Assembly: GCF_003010955.1 (NCBI RefSeq) | Contig: NZ_PGGO01000002.1 | Location: 389,280-453,279 of the forward strand | DNA from: Phyllobacterium brassicacearum | GTDB taxonomy: Bacteria > Pseudomonadota > Alphaproteobacteria > Rhizobiales > Rhizobiaceae | Direction of reading: 5' to 3' | Length of the DNA stretch: 64,000 bases | In this document: positions 36,508 through 45,061 of the stretch, one piece after another | Position numbering within the stretch: position 1 is the first letter of the stretch | Layout: each line of letters starts with the position of its first letter | Notes under the pieces: model-generated | Told to the model about the DNA's origin: nothing | The model's database searches: none | What the model saw: only the letters and a program-made list of their open reading frames with translations | Translations under genes and position numbers: made by a program

Positions 36508-38021
36508 CTCACCGTCTCGTCCACGGACCGGTCGGACACATCGATCCAGATCGTCTTCAACTCGCAGTAGTTGTCGTGTGCGAAGACCGACTTGTCGCGT
36601 CCGCCAAAGCCGGATTCCTTGTAACCGCCGAATGGCGTCGTGGCATCGCCTTCGCCGAAGCAGTTGACGGTCACGAGGCCTGCCCGGATTTCCCGCGACA
36701 GCTTGATGGCCTTGCGCAGGCTTGCCGTGTAGACAGACGCCGTCAGGCCGTAGTTGGTGTCGTTGGCGAGTGCCACAGCTTCGGCAAGAGAATTGAACGT
36801 CGTGACCGAAAGGATGGGGCCGAAAATCTCCTCCTGAAACAGGCGACTTGCCGGCGTAACGCCGTCGACGACGGTCGGCTCGATATAGATGCCCTTTTGC
36901 GTTTCGCCGCCATGGGCGACGGAGAGCTTTTCGCTCTTCACGCTGTCGAGAAACGAGCTCACCTTGTCGAAGTGATTTTTGCTGACGAGCGTGCCGATGC
37001 GGTTTTCCGGATCAAGCGGGTCGCCCGTCTTCCATTCGCGCATGTAGGCCCCGATCCGCTCGAGCAGCTCGTCCTTGACGCTGGCATGCACGATGAGCCG
37101 CGACGTGGCCGAGCAGTTCTCGCCCATATTCCAGAACGCGCCGTTGACGATCTGTTCGGCGACGAGGTCGAGGTCTTCGGCATCATCGAGAACGACGGCC
37201 GGGTTCTTGCCGCCGCATTCGAGAACCACGCGCTTGAGATTGGAGTCGGCTGCGTAGCGCAGAAACCGGCGACCAGTCGGCGTCGATCCGGTGAAAGCCA
37301 CCATGTCGACGTCCATATGCATGCCGATAGGTTCGCCAACTTCCTTGCCCCCGCCCGGCACGACATTGAAGACGCCCGCCGGGATACCCGCCTCATGGGC
37401 AAGTTCCGCGACACGAAGCGTGGTCGGGGTTGTCTCCTGAGCGGGTTTCACGATCACCGAGCATCCTGCGGCAAGAGCCGGACCGATTTTCCAGGCCAGC
37501 ATCAACAGCGGAAAGTTCCACGGCAGGACGCAGCCCACCACGCCCACGGGTTCGCGCACGACCATGGTCAGCGCGTTCGAGCCCACGGGTGCGGTATTGT
37601 CATAGAGCTTGTCGATGAGTTCGGCATGCCAGCGGAGGGTATGAATCGTATCCGGGACGTCGACAGTCTGGCACTCGCGGACGGGTTTCCCGCTGTCGAG
37701 ACTTTCCATGACCGCGAGTTCATGACGATGCCGCTCCAGAAGCTTGGCGAAGTTGATCAGAACGGCCTTGCGCTCTGCGGGCGACTGGAGATGCCAGCGA
37801 CCGTCGTCGAAAGCTTGCCTCGCCTTGCCAACGGCAAAATCGACGTCACTGGCGTCGCACGCCGCGATCTCGGCAAGCGTCTCGCCGGTCGCGGGATTGG
37901 TGGTCCTGAATCTCTTGCCTGAGTTTGCCGGACGGAAGGCTCCGTCAATGAAAGCATTGGTGGGAAACTGGATGTTTGCGGCGATCGCCTTGTATTCGGC
38001 GGCAGTCAAAGGTTCATGCAT
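36504..38021 (-). CDS. Aldehyde dehydrogenase (PuuC-like)
   Basis: The 505-residue protein has all aldehyde dehydrogenase landmarks. The NAD site shows FTGSTPTGRRFL, the general base glutamate is in VLECGGKNPAVV, and the catalytic cysteine is in WNMGENCSATSR. The C-terminal block is PFGGYKESGFGGRD. The nearest relatives I recognise are gamma-glutamyl-aminobutyraldehyde (PuuC) and betaine-aldehyde-type enzymes. In the hydroxyproline pathway the last step is oxidation of alpha-ketoglutarate semialdehyde by an enzyme of this superfamily. It overlaps the DapA-like gene by eight bases and the oxidase gene by four. Confidence 0.93.
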   Translation of the reverse strand: MHEPLTAAEYKAIAANIQFPTNAFIDGAFRPANSGKRFRTTNPATGETLAEIAACDASDVDFAVGKARQAFDDGRWHLQSPAERKAVLINFAKLLERHRHELAVMESLDSGKPVRECQTVDVPDTIHTLRWHAELIDKLYDNTAPVGSNALTMVVREPVGVVGCVLPWNFPLLMLAWKIGPALAAGCSVIVKPAQETTPTTLRVAELAHEAGIPAGVFNVVPGGGKEVGEPIGMHMDVDMVAFTGSTPTGRRFLRYAADSNLKRVVLECGGKNPAVVLDDAEDLDLVAEQIVNGAFWNMGENCSATSRLIVHASVKDELLERIGAYMREWKTGDPLDPENRIGTLVSKNHFDKVSSFLDSVKSEKLSVAHGGETQKGIYIEPTVVDGVTPASRLFQEEIFGPILSVTTFNSLAEAVALANDTNYGLTASVYTASLRKAIKLSREIRAGLVTVNCFGEGDATTPFGGYKESGFGGRDKSVFAHDNYCELKTIWIDVSDRSVDETVR

Positions 38022-38925
38022 GGTTGGCTCCCGACGTAATATGGGTGACCGTGCGCTTCAGGTTGGCGACGACAGTCTGGAGGGCTCGCTTTTGTTCGGA
38101 ATTGAGAGGACGCAGCGGCGCACGAACGGGACCAGTTTCGAGCCCGATCAGTTCGCATCCATATTTGATCGACTGAACGAACTTTCCGCATTCGAGAAAG
38201 TCCATAAGCGGTAGCATGGCCGTCATGATCGCACGGCCTTTATCAAAGTTCTTTTCGAGCACGCAGGCTTCGTAAAGGGCGACATGTTCGCGCGGCAGGA
38301 AGTTCGAACCGGCGCAAACCCAGCTCCTGGCACCCCATGCGAAGAATTCCAGTGCCTGGTCGTCCCAACCGCAGGAAAGCGCGATATGGGGGAACTTGCG
38401 GGCGAGCAGATGGAGATTGGCCGTGTCGCCGGAACTCTCCTTGATGGCCACGACGTTCCTGGACTTGCCCACCCGGGAGAAGTATTCGTCTCCCATCGTA
38501 ACGCCCATGCGGGCAGGATAGTTGTAAAGCATGATGGGCAGGTTGGCCGCGCGGTCGACCGTCAATGCGTGAACGGCATTCTCGCGCTCAGTCGGCAAGG
38601 CATATGGCGGGGATGAAACGAGAATCGCGTCTGCGCCAACCTCCTTTGCCGCCTTGGCGTATTCGACCGAATCTTCTGTTCTGGTTGCCCCCGTTCCGAT
38701 GACGAGCGGCAGCCGCGTACCGATCACGTCCCTGGCGTAGGCTGCAAGGTCGAAGCGCTCCTGGGCGCTTTGAGAATAGTACTCACCTGTCGATCCGCCT
38801 ACGATGATGCCGTGCACCCCGGCTTCGATGAGCGATTCGAGGACTGCCGCGAAGGCGCCATGGTCAATCTGCCCATCCTGGCCGAGCGGCGTGATCGCCG
38901 GGGTATAGATACCTTCGAATTTCAC
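38014..38925 (-). CDS. DapA/NAL-family lyase (HypD-like candidate)
   Basis: The 303-residue protein has the dihydrodipicolinate synthase/N-acetylneuraminate lyase barrel. Visible are GGSTGEYYSQSAQE (carboxylate-binding loop), the catalytic tyrosine in LYNYPARMG and the Schiff-base lysine in VVAIKESSG. Family members catalyse aldol reactions on pyruvate or deaminate/dehydrate compounds such as pyrroline-4-hydroxy-2-carboxylate (HypD). With an FAD amine oxidase and an aldehyde dehydrogenase directly downstream, the HypD-like deaminase role is plausible. It overlaps the GntR gene by four bases. Confidence 0.9.
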   Translation of the reverse strand: MKFEGIYTPAITPLGQDGQIDHGAFAAVLESLIEAGVHGIIVGGSTGEYYSQSAQERFDLAAYARDVIGTRLPLVIGTGATRTEDSVEYAKAAKEVGADAILVSSPPYALPTERENAVHALTVDRAANLPIMLYNYPARMGVTMGDEYFSRVGKSRNVVAIKESSGDTANLHLLARKFPHIALSCGWDDQALEFFAWGARSWVCAGSNFLPREHVALYEACVLEKNFDKGRAIMTAMLPLMDFLECGKFVQSIKYGCELIGLETGPVRAPLRPLNSEQKRALQTVVANLKRTVTHITSGANHA

Positions 38926-39632
38926 GACACTTTCTCCATGGATGTGGCGGGCGCTTCAACGAGCGCATCCGCCTTCATTCCCTCCGGCGCGATGAACATC
39001 TCCATGTTTTCGCGCGACAGTTCCCAATGCTCGAATACCAGATCGACGACGGTGTCCTCGTCATGCGCGTTGATTGCGGCGATGAAGCCATCGTGATGTT
39101 CCACAGCGAGTTGCAGTCGCTGGCGCATGTCATCGTTCCGAGGTCGGAAAAACGTGTGACCGATACGCGCATGGTCGATCAGCAGGCGGCCAAGGCTTGG
39201 CTGCAGATAGGCGTTGCCCGACATTTCTCCGATTATCTCGTGAAAGCGGTTGTTCTCCAGGACCATCGAGAGGACGTCCCCGGAGACACTCGCGCCGCGG
39301 AACCGTTCCTGGGTGTCCTTGAGGTCGGCGAGCTGCTTTGGTTTAAAGTTCTGCACCGCAAGACGGCCGATAGCGGCGTATATCATTGGAGCAACGAGGA
39401 AGAAATTCCTGAGCGTTTGATGGTTCATGGGGATCACGCGGGCGCCGCGGTTTTCGCGAATATCGATGTAACCCTCACCCTGGAGACGACGGAAAATCTC
39501 GCGCACCGGCGTCCGGGAAAGCCCGTAGCGCTCACTCAGACTCACCTCGTCGAGGTCTTGGTCCGGGTCGAGTTCCATCGTCAGAATCTGCCGCTTGAGA
39601 TCGTCGTAAAGGCTGTTCTTGCCGCGTTTCAC
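38922..39632 (-). CDS. GntR-family regulator (FCD type)
   Basis: The 236-residue protein has an N-terminal winged helix (DEVSLSERYGLSRTPVREIF, about residues 25-45) and an all-helical FCD effector domain with metal-type ligands: ENNRFHEII, HARIGH and EHHDGFIAAI. FCD regulators usually repress a catabolic operon and respond to a carboxylate intermediate. It is the first gene of the eleven-gene minus-strand operon and overlaps the lyase gene (ATGA), so it is probably autoregulated. A second regulator of another family closes the operon. Confidence 0.92.
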   Translation of the reverse strand: MKRGKNSLYDDLKRQILTMELDPDQDLDEVSLSERYGLSRTPVREIFRRLQGEGYIDIRENRGARVIPMNHQTLRNFFLVAPMIYAAIGRLAVQNFKPKQLADLKDTQERFRGASVSGDVLSMVLENNRFHEIIGEMSGNAYLQPSLGRLLIDHARIGHTFFRPRNDDMRQRLQLAVEHHDGFIAAINAHDEDTVVDLVFEHWELSRENMEMFIAPEGMKADALVEAPATSMEKVS

Positions 39633-39722
39633 CTAAACCTCCTGCCGAATTCCCGTCGAACAGGCCATTTGATCCGGTTCGATGCCGCAAAATGCGCACG
39701 GCATCGGGCCGGAGTCAACAAG

Positions 39723-39767
39723 ATTGTATTTTTTCAGTACACAAATAAAATACTTTCAGAATACAAT
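39723..39767. promoter_or_regulatory. Candidate operator/promoter region of the GntR-led operon
   Basis: About 90 bases upstream of the GntR start is an AT-rich segment with inverted half-sites ATTGTATT (39723-39730) and AATACAAT (39760-39767), and GTACAC in between. ATTGTATAC-type palindromes are typical FCD-GntR operators, so these spaced half-sites may bind the regulator twice. A direct near-repeat (TATTTTTTCAG and TACTTTCAG) overlaps them. No binding evidence exists. Confidence 0.4.
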
Positions 39768-39797
39768 GGGAACGAGTGGAAACTCCAGAGAGCCAAT

Positions 39798-40110
39798 TTG
39801 AGCGAACTGACAATCCATCTCGAAGGTGCAGGCGTTCCGTTGGATGCGGGAACGGAGAATGGCAAGGAATTCTTCCGCGTGCTTATCAAGGCGGAAAAGA
39901 CGATCTGAATATCGACCTCGCCCGCGACGATGTCGTCGACGCGTCCCGAACGCTAATCGCGAACAATCCCGACGTCGGCGCCATTGTGCTCGAATGCACA
40001 AACATGCCGCCGTATGCAGCCGGCATCCAGGAAGCTACCCAAATGTCGGTTTACGACATCCATTCGATGATTACATGGTTCATGCTGGGCTTCGCCCTCG
40101 GAAGTTTTAA
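39798..40110 (+). pseudogene. Relic of an Asp/Glu racemase-superfamily protein
   Basis: The plus strand reads LTIHLEGAGVPLDAGTENGK and EFFRVLIKAEKTI, then a stop. In the next frame it continues with DDLNIDLARDDVVDASRTLI, ANNPDVGAIVLECTNMPPYA and AGIQEATQMSVYDIHSMI. The VLECTNMPPYA block with its cysteine is the second catalytic motif of hydantoin/aspartate racemase-like proteins. A frameshift splits the piece and the N-terminal half with the first cysteine is missing. Confidence 0.65.
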
Positions 40111-40126
40111 GGGTAATGCATGCAGA

Positions 40127-40166
40127 AAATCCTCGCGCCGTCCGAGATGGGACTGCGCGAGGATTT
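40127..40166. terminator. Perfect 12-base inverted repeat, terminator-like hairpin
   Basis: AAATCCTCGCGC (40127-40138) and GCGCGAGGATTT (40155-40166) are exact complements around a 16-base loop. The stem is GC-rich with A/T-rich ends, so T residues flank it on both strands (ATTTATTG on plus). It follows the racemase relic and could once have been its terminator. Confidence 0.5.
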
Positions 40167-40271
40167 ATTGACCTTGGTCAATCGCCTGCTGCCGAATTTG
40201 ACTCAAGCTCATTTTGGACGTGAGCGCCTCGATGCGGATCTCGACCAGGGAAGGCGGTGTCTTCACTTTGT

Positions 40272-40406
40272 TTGAAATATGTGCTTGCCCAACCTTTCCC
40301 TGTCATTCCCCTGATCGGGCCGCGCACGCTGGGCGAACTCGAAGACAGTTTGTCGGCTCTGGATATCAAACTAACACAAAACCAGGTGAAATGGCTGGAA
40401 GGCTGA
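40272..40406 (+). pseudogene. C-terminal relic of an aldo/keto reductase
   Basis: The plus strand reads LKYVLAQPFPVIPLIGPRTL, GELEDSLSALDIKLT and QNQVKWLEG with a stop at 40404-40406. This is the NADP-binding C-terminus of an aldo/keto reductase (P-x-I-GPRT-x-x-(E/Q)L-x-(D/E)SL). The remaining 280 or so residues are missing. The rest of 40110-40609 shows no gene. Confidence 0.65.
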
Positions 40407-40609
40407 GCGACAGTGTGGCAAGCGGGTAACCTTTGCAGTTCCACTTTAGCGGCTGTTTGACAATGGCTAGAGGGGCCTGAATAACGAGAAATAATTGCGT
40501 CGTCAAAGCCGGTCATAATTGCGACCTCCTTAACAACGTCCCCTTCCAACACAGGACCGCCTACACCGAAACGGCTCGTCCAAGCCGCATAATCCTCCCG
40601 GAGACTGCC

Positions 40610-41968
40610 ATGCCAAGACAACAACCCAAAATTACCTTCATCGGAGCCGGATCGACTGTCTTCATGAAAAACATCATCGGCGATGTGTTGCAGCGCCCCG
40701 CTTTGTCCGGAGCAACGATCGCGCTAATGGACATTAACTCCCAACGCCTTGCGGAAAGCGAAATAGTGGCAGGCAAGCTTGCAGGGACGCTTGGCGCCAA
40801 GGCGACCATCGAAACCTATTCCGACCAGCGCCGGGCGCTCCAGGATGCCGACTTCGTCGTTGTTGCGTTCCAGATCGGCGGCTACGAGCCTTGTACGGTC
40901 ACTGATTTCGAGGTCCCAAAGAGATACGGCCTGCGCCAGACCATTGCTGACACGCTCGGTGTCGGTGGCATAATGCGCGGCCTGCGTACCGTGCCACACT
41001 TATGGAAAATCTGCGAGGATATGCTCGCCATCTGCCCTCGGGCCATTCTACTGCAATATGTGAATCCGATGGCGATCAATACCTGGGCGATTGCGGAAAA
41101 ATACCCATCTATCCGACAAATTGGCCTGTGCCACTCGGTTCAAGGGACTGTCGGCGAGCTTGCCCGCGATCTCGACATTCCTGTTGATGAGATTCGCTAT
41201 CGCGCCGCTGGCATCAACCATATGGCGTTCTACCTGCAATTCGAGCACCGGCAGCGCGATGGCAGCTATCGTGATCTCTATCCTGATCTCGTGCGCGGCT
41301 ATCACGAAGGGCGGTTGCCGAAGCCTAGCGACTGGAATCCACGCTGCCCCAACAAGGTGCGCTACGAAATGCTGACAAGGCTCGGCTACTTTGTCACCGA
41401 AAGCTCCGAACACTTCGCCGAATACACGCCGTATTTCATCAAGGAAGGCCGCGATGACCTCATCGAGAAATTTGGGGTTCCGCTAGACGAATATCCCAAG
41501 CGCTGCATCGACCAGATCGAGCGATGGAAGAGCCAGGCCGAAGCGTATGCCAATGCCGTCACGATCGAAGTGAGTAAAAGCCACGAATATGCGTCGTCGA
41601 TCATGCACTCAGTGTGGTCCGGCGAACCCTCCGTAATTTATGGCAACGTGCGGAACAATGGCTGCATCAGCTCGCTGCCCTCGGACTGCGCGGTGGAAGT
41701 GCCTTGCCTTGTTGATGCATCGGGCATACAGCCGACTTATATCGGAGCGCTGCCACCGCAACTGTCCGCGCTCATCCGCACCAACGTCAATGTGCAGGAA
41801 CTTACCGTCCAGGCTCTTGTCACCGAAAACCGCCAGCACATTTATCATGCAGCAATGATGGACCCTCATACTGCAGCGGAGCTCGATCTCGACCAGATAT
41901 GGTCACTTGTCGATGACCTCCTTGCGGCACACCACGATTGGCTGCCAACCTGGGCAACGGTAAGATGA
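40610..41968 (+). CDS. melA: Alpha-galactosidase/alpha-glucosidase, glycoside hydrolase family 4
   Basis: The 452-residue protein is a GH4 enzyme, which cleaves glycosides by an NAD- and Mn-dependent oxidation-elimination route. It has the dinucleotide motif TFIGAGSTVFMKNI, the metal cysteine in GLCHSVQG and the metal histidine in AGINHMAFYL. The usual YVNPMA segment lies between the two. MelA-type members act on alpha-galactosides such as melibiose; rhizobial agl/melA relatives act on plant alpha-galactosides. No dedicated transporter touches it, but a sugar ABC importer lies 7 kb away. There is no signal peptide, so it works in the cytoplasm. Confidence 0.88.
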   Translation: MPRQQPKITFIGAGSTVFMKNIIGDVLQRPALSGATIALMDINSQRLAESEIVAGKLAGTLGAKATIETYSDQRRALQDADFVVVAFQIGGYEPCTVTDFEVPKRYGLRQTIADTLGVGGIMRGLRTVPHLWKICEDMLAICPRAILLQYVNPMAINTWAIAEKYPSIRQIGLCHSVQGTVGELARDLDIPVDEIRYRAAGINHMAFYLQFEHRQRDGSYRDLYPDLVRGYHEGRLPKPSDWNPRCPNKVRYEMLTRLGYFVTESSEHFAEYTPYFIKEGRDDLIEKFGVPLDEYPKRCIDQIERWKSQAEAYANAVTIEVSKSHEYASSIMHSVWSGEPSVIYGNVRNNGCISSLPSDCAVEVPCLVDASGIQPTYIGALPPQLSALIRTNVNVQELTVQALVTENRQHIYHAAMMDPHTAAELDLDQIWSLVDDLLAAHHDWLPTWATVR

Positions 41969-42241
41969 TGCCCGAGAGCGTATGTGCGGGTCGCAGACGA
42001 TCTCTTTCAATCGGCCGGCGGCGGCCGAGTCAGGGTTGCGAGGGCCGCGCGCAGCCGTTGTAGGATGCCGCGCGCTGCCGAGCGCCTCGTCCATGATGCG
42101 GCGGATGGTGCGCGCGCAGCGGCCGCACTGGGCGCTGCAGCCGAGACAGCCATAGACCTGGCTGAGCGAACGCGGCGCCTCCACCTCGACGGCGGAGCGG
42201 ACATCCTGATCGCTCAACACATTGCACGAACAGACGATCAT
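41903..42241 (-). CDS. bfd: Bacterioferritin-associated ferredoxin (Bfd)
   Basis: The 112-residue protein has the Bfd-type [2Fe-2S] motif, CSC at residues 4-6 and CLGC...CGRC around 33-42, in MIVCSCNVLSDQDVRSAV and YGCLGCSAQCGRCARTIRR. Bfd reduces ferric iron in bacterioferritin for release and is normally induced by iron starvation. Typical members end soon after the second cysteine pair. Here the frame runs on for about 50 residues and its end overlaps the convergent alpha-galactosidase gene by 66 bases, so the original stop was probably lost. No bfr gene is adjacent. The start ATG is 42241. Confidence 0.85.
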   Translation of the reverse strand: MIVCSCNVLSDQDVRSAVEVEAPRSLSQVYGCLGCSAQCGRCARTIRRIMDEALGSARHPTTAARGPRNPDSAAAGRLKEIVCDPHIRSRASSYRCPGWQPIVVCRKEVIDK

Positions 42242-42290
42242 GGCGCGATGGTTCTCTTCTAGGTTAATTCGGCCCGACCGTAACAAGCGG

Positions 42291-42411
42291 TCAGTAGTCC
42301 CAGACGGCCGGAACCCAACGAAAGACGTCGCCGTCGACCGCCACATGGCAGACGCACGGGAACGGCAGGTGACTGGCCACCAGCGGTTCGCGGGTCGCCG
42401 CCACGTCGCGG
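42291..42411 (-). pseudogene. C-terminal relic of a metallo-beta-lactamase-fold hydrolase
   Basis: The minus strand reads VAATREPLVASHLPFPCVCH and VAVDGDVFRWVPAVWDY then TGA (42291-42293). This matches the end of MBL-fold hydrolases (A-x-H-LPFPG-x-GH, then W-x-P). No preceding metal-binding motif is present. The fragment lies between the bfd start and a long empty stretch. Confidence 0.5.
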
Positions 42412-43021
42412 ACTCTATGCTGAAGCGTGTTGGCGGTCGATCGGATCAAGGGAGAGGGAAGGCTATACCTGAGGACAGGGCACCTATGCTCTCAGTGGAC
42501 CGCAGCGAAGATTTGGTGGTGAAGAGGCTGCTATGAAGGAGCAGACGCTTTCGCCCGTCGAACGGTGCCCCGCGCTCAGCGTTGACTCGAAGCCTCTCGG
42601 CGTCCTCGATAATCCGCGACACTCTCGAGGTGCTCCTTCGAGCAGGAAAGATGTCAGGAGGAGCTGCTATTCAACGGCGTCGACCGCCTTACCCACGGCC
42701 GTATGGGCCACCTCCGCCGCCGGTCCCCGGGTGGGAAGGCACGCGCCGCCGAGCTCGGAATTAGCTTGCGCCGTTCGCAAACCTGTCACGGCAGACCGCC
42801 AGGCGGTTTAGCATAGCAGGTTTGTGCCAGACCGGCCGACAACCGCCTGTCAACCATTCGTCCAGAGGGTGTTCTCAGTCATCAGGGGCGTCCCCATAGG
42901 GCAGCGGTCACCCCTCGTCTCTAGCCGGCTGGGTTCTGCGACCATGGTGCGTCGAGGATAGCCCCGCCAGGTATCACTCGTTCTGAAACAGTGATTTTGT
43001 CGACCGACTTTACAACTACTC
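42412..43021. other. Gene-free stretch
   Basis: Frames here are short (the longest open stretches on the plus strand are about 100 codons) and show no family similarity. Composition is GC-rich, with runs such as CCTTACCCACGGCCGTATGG. The right end, close to the SDR gene, becomes AT-richer and leads into the operator at 43022. Confidence 0.45.
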
Positions 43022-43038
43022 TACTTAGCAGCTAAGTT
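43022..43038. promoter_or_regulatory. Putative FadR-type operator upstream of the SDR gene
   Basis: The palindrome ACTTAG-CAG-CTAAGT (43023-43037) lies about 40 bases upstream of the SDR start. An almost identical palindrome lies in front of the GntR/FadR-type regulator gene at 47207-47223. Spacing of three bases between TTAG and CTAA arms is typical of this regulator family. The match suggests that the regulator also controls this SDR gene. Confidence 0.6.
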
Positions 43039-43075
43039 ATCAAGAGACGTTATTTGCTGCCAGGCTGGAGATATC

Positions 43076-43861
43076 ATGATCGACACTTATGCCACTTTCG
43101 CCAATGACTGCTTTGCTGACAGAACTGTCTTGATTACCGGCGCCGCGAGTGGAATGGGATTGGAGACAGCCAGGGCCTTCGCATCGAAAGGCGCCGAGGT
43201 GGTGATGTGTGACTGCGACGAGGACGGCTTGCAGCACCATAGCGCAGAAATACGCAAGACCGGTGCCAATATTCATGCCGTCACCGTCGATGTCAGCGAC
43301 GAGTCCAGCATCAAACGAGCCTTCGACTATTGTGACGAAAATCTCTCGCGCCTCGACAATGTGGTGACGTGTGCCGCTATCATTACTGCAAAACGGCTGT
43401 TCGATCAGGACTGGGCGCATTGGCAGCGTGTGCATGCTGTCAACTTGTTCGGAACCTTCTTTACGGTACAGGCCGCTGCAAAGCGCATGCTGGTCAATCC
43501 GTTCGGTGGCAACATCGTCTGCATCGCTTCTGACGCGGGAGTTCATGGTGGCGGCGGGCTGATCGCGGACACCGCCTATGCAGCATCGAAGGCGGGCACC
43601 CTTTCGCTGGTTAAATCCGTTGCGCGAGAACTGGCTGGCAAGAATGTTCGGATCAATGCGCTCAACCCCGGCCCAACCGACTCCCCCATGCATTCGCATA
43701 TTGATCAGTCACTGAAGGAACGCATTGCTGCCAATCTGCCGATACGCCGGATGGGTCGTCCGGACGACATGGCTGCGGCGATCCTGTTTCTGTGTTCAGA
43801 TGCCGCCAGCTTCGTTTATGGAGCGGCGCTCGACGCCGACGGCGGGTCTATGTTCCGCTAA
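43076..43861 (+). CDS. Short-chain dehydrogenase/reductase
   Basis: The 261-residue SDR has the cofactor motif TGAASGMG, CAA in place of the usual NNAG (VVTCAAII), the catalytic Ser in VCIASDAG and YAASK, and the C-terminal LDADGGSMF. D in VMCDCDED after the second strand predicts NAD rather than NADP. It probably oxidises a sugar or polyol hydroxyl. It is the first gene after the operator at 43022 and is followed by a broken FAD oxidoreductase gene. Confidence 0.9.
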   Translation: MIDTYATFANDCFADRTVLITGAASGMGLETARAFASKGAEVVMCDCDEDGLQHHSAEIRKTGANIHAVTVDVSDESSIKRAFDYCDENLSRLDNVVTCAAIITAKRLFDQDWAHWQRVHAVNLFGTFFTVQAAAKRMLVNPFGGNIVCIASDAGVHGGGGLIADTAYAASKAGTLSLVKSVARELAGKNVRINALNPGPTDSPMHSHIDQSLKERIAANLPIRRMGRPDDMAAAILFLCSDAASFVYGAALDADGGSMFR

Positions 43862-43877
43862 ATCCGGGAGAGATCCA

Positions 43878-44640
43878 ATGTTGCAGACCAACCGGAGGTT
43901 TTCCTATGCGGCGGAACTTCCCGAACTTGCGAAGTGGATGTACTGGTCATCGGCGGCAGACCATCCGGCATCTCCGCTGCGATTGCCGCGGCTCGCATGG
44001 GTGTCCGCGTAATGATGATCGAACGCTACGGGTTTCTCGGCGGGAACCTCACCGCCGGGCTGACAGCGACGGGCTGGCCCAACCGCAGACTTTATTCTTT
44101 CGCGTTCAGAACGTCGACGATGCAGCCGTCGAGGATTACGTCCGGTCTCATCCCGACGATTATCGACCATATGCATCCATAGTTGCCGCCGCGACCGCCG
44201 AGGGACGATTTCCCGCACCTCGCCGCGGCATCGGCCTCTACAAGTCCATGGAGCCAGGCGTCTGGCGTATAAATACCGGCCGGGTGCTCCGCCGCAATGG
44301 GGCGGAGGCCACCGAGCCATCACAAGCAGAAATAGAGGGGCGCGAGCAGACCGTGGCGCTCCTGAATTTCTTCCGGTGCGAATTGCCCGGTTTCCAGAAC
44401 GCCGAACTCCGGGATACGGCTACACAGATCGGCGTGCGTGAAACGCGGCGGATCGATGGAGACTATGAACTCACACTGGATGATCTTCGTTCCGGCCGAT
44501 CGTTTCCGGATGTCGTGGCCCTGTGCGGTTACCCGCTCGATATACATGATCCAGCAGGATCGGGTGGCGGCACCGGTGGCGACGCTCCACCGACCGCGAA
44601 TATCTATCAGATACCCTACACCAAGACATATCGACTATGA
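43878..44640 (+). pseudogene. Frameshifted FAD-dependent oxidoreductase (PF12831-like)
   Basis: The ATG at 43878 starts MLQTNRRFSYAAELPELAK. The reading must then shift to give VDVLVIGGRPSGISAAIAA, ARMGVRVMMIERYGFLGGN, the FAD-binding N-terminus with G-x-G-P-S-G. It shifts again to GLYKSMEPGVWRINTGRVL and NFFRCELPGFQNAELRDTAT, characteristic of FAD oxidoreductases of roughly 450 residues. At least two frameshifts are needed, some middle sequence is missing and the end is lost. It is dead, though its neighbours are intact. Confidence 0.75.
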
Positions 44641-44725
44641 CGACCTGCGCCGCGAACTTCTGGCACAGGGCGCGTTTCTCGGTTAAGCACCGCAATCGGT
44701 ATCGGCACCTGCGCCGCGATCTTCT

Positions 44726-45061
44726 TCAAGCCTTAAGGTGGAGGGTCACCAGTACGGTGCACTCGGCACCGTCGTCGAAACGGGCTTTTACCCTGAGCCA
44801 ACCGCCAAATCCCGACAGGCGTGCGACTGCAATAGCATCGCGTTCCGAGGGCATCCGGAATTCCGTTCCTTCTCCCACCCAATGCATGCCGTCAGGTGAT
44901 ATTTCCACCCAAGCCATCGGGATTGATCCGACAGGCTGCTTGATTGCCCTGACGAAGAATACCGCTTCCCGCGCCCAGCCGGCCTCATAAGGCTCGCTGG
45001 CGGCGTCACCGCTCCAGCGTTCGTTGCGAGCAAGCACGGCCGTGACATTCTCTGGCAGCAT
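44726..45061 (-). CDS. Small beta-rich protein coupled to the DUF6772-like gene
   Basis: The 111-residue product has no signal peptide or membrane segment. Its pattern (AVFFVRAIKQPVG, AWVEISPDGMHWVGEGTEF, GFGGWLRVKARFDDGAECTVLVTLHL) alternates in the manner of a beta sandwich. I do not recognise a named family. Its ATG overlaps the upstream stop as TGATG, so its synthesis is tied to that of its larger neighbour. I infer that the two proteins act together, possibly on the same sugar substrate. Confidence 0.65.
   Translation of the reverse strand: MLPENVTAVLARNERWSGDAASEPYEAGWAREAVFFVRAIKQPVGSIPMAWVEISPDGMHWVGEGTEFRMPSERDAIAVARLSGFGGWLRVKARFDDGAECTVLVTLHLKA

Noticed and set aside
36576..37922. 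448-codon plus-strand frame
   Set aside because: It is the shadow of the aldehyde dehydrogenase gene and shows no known domain.
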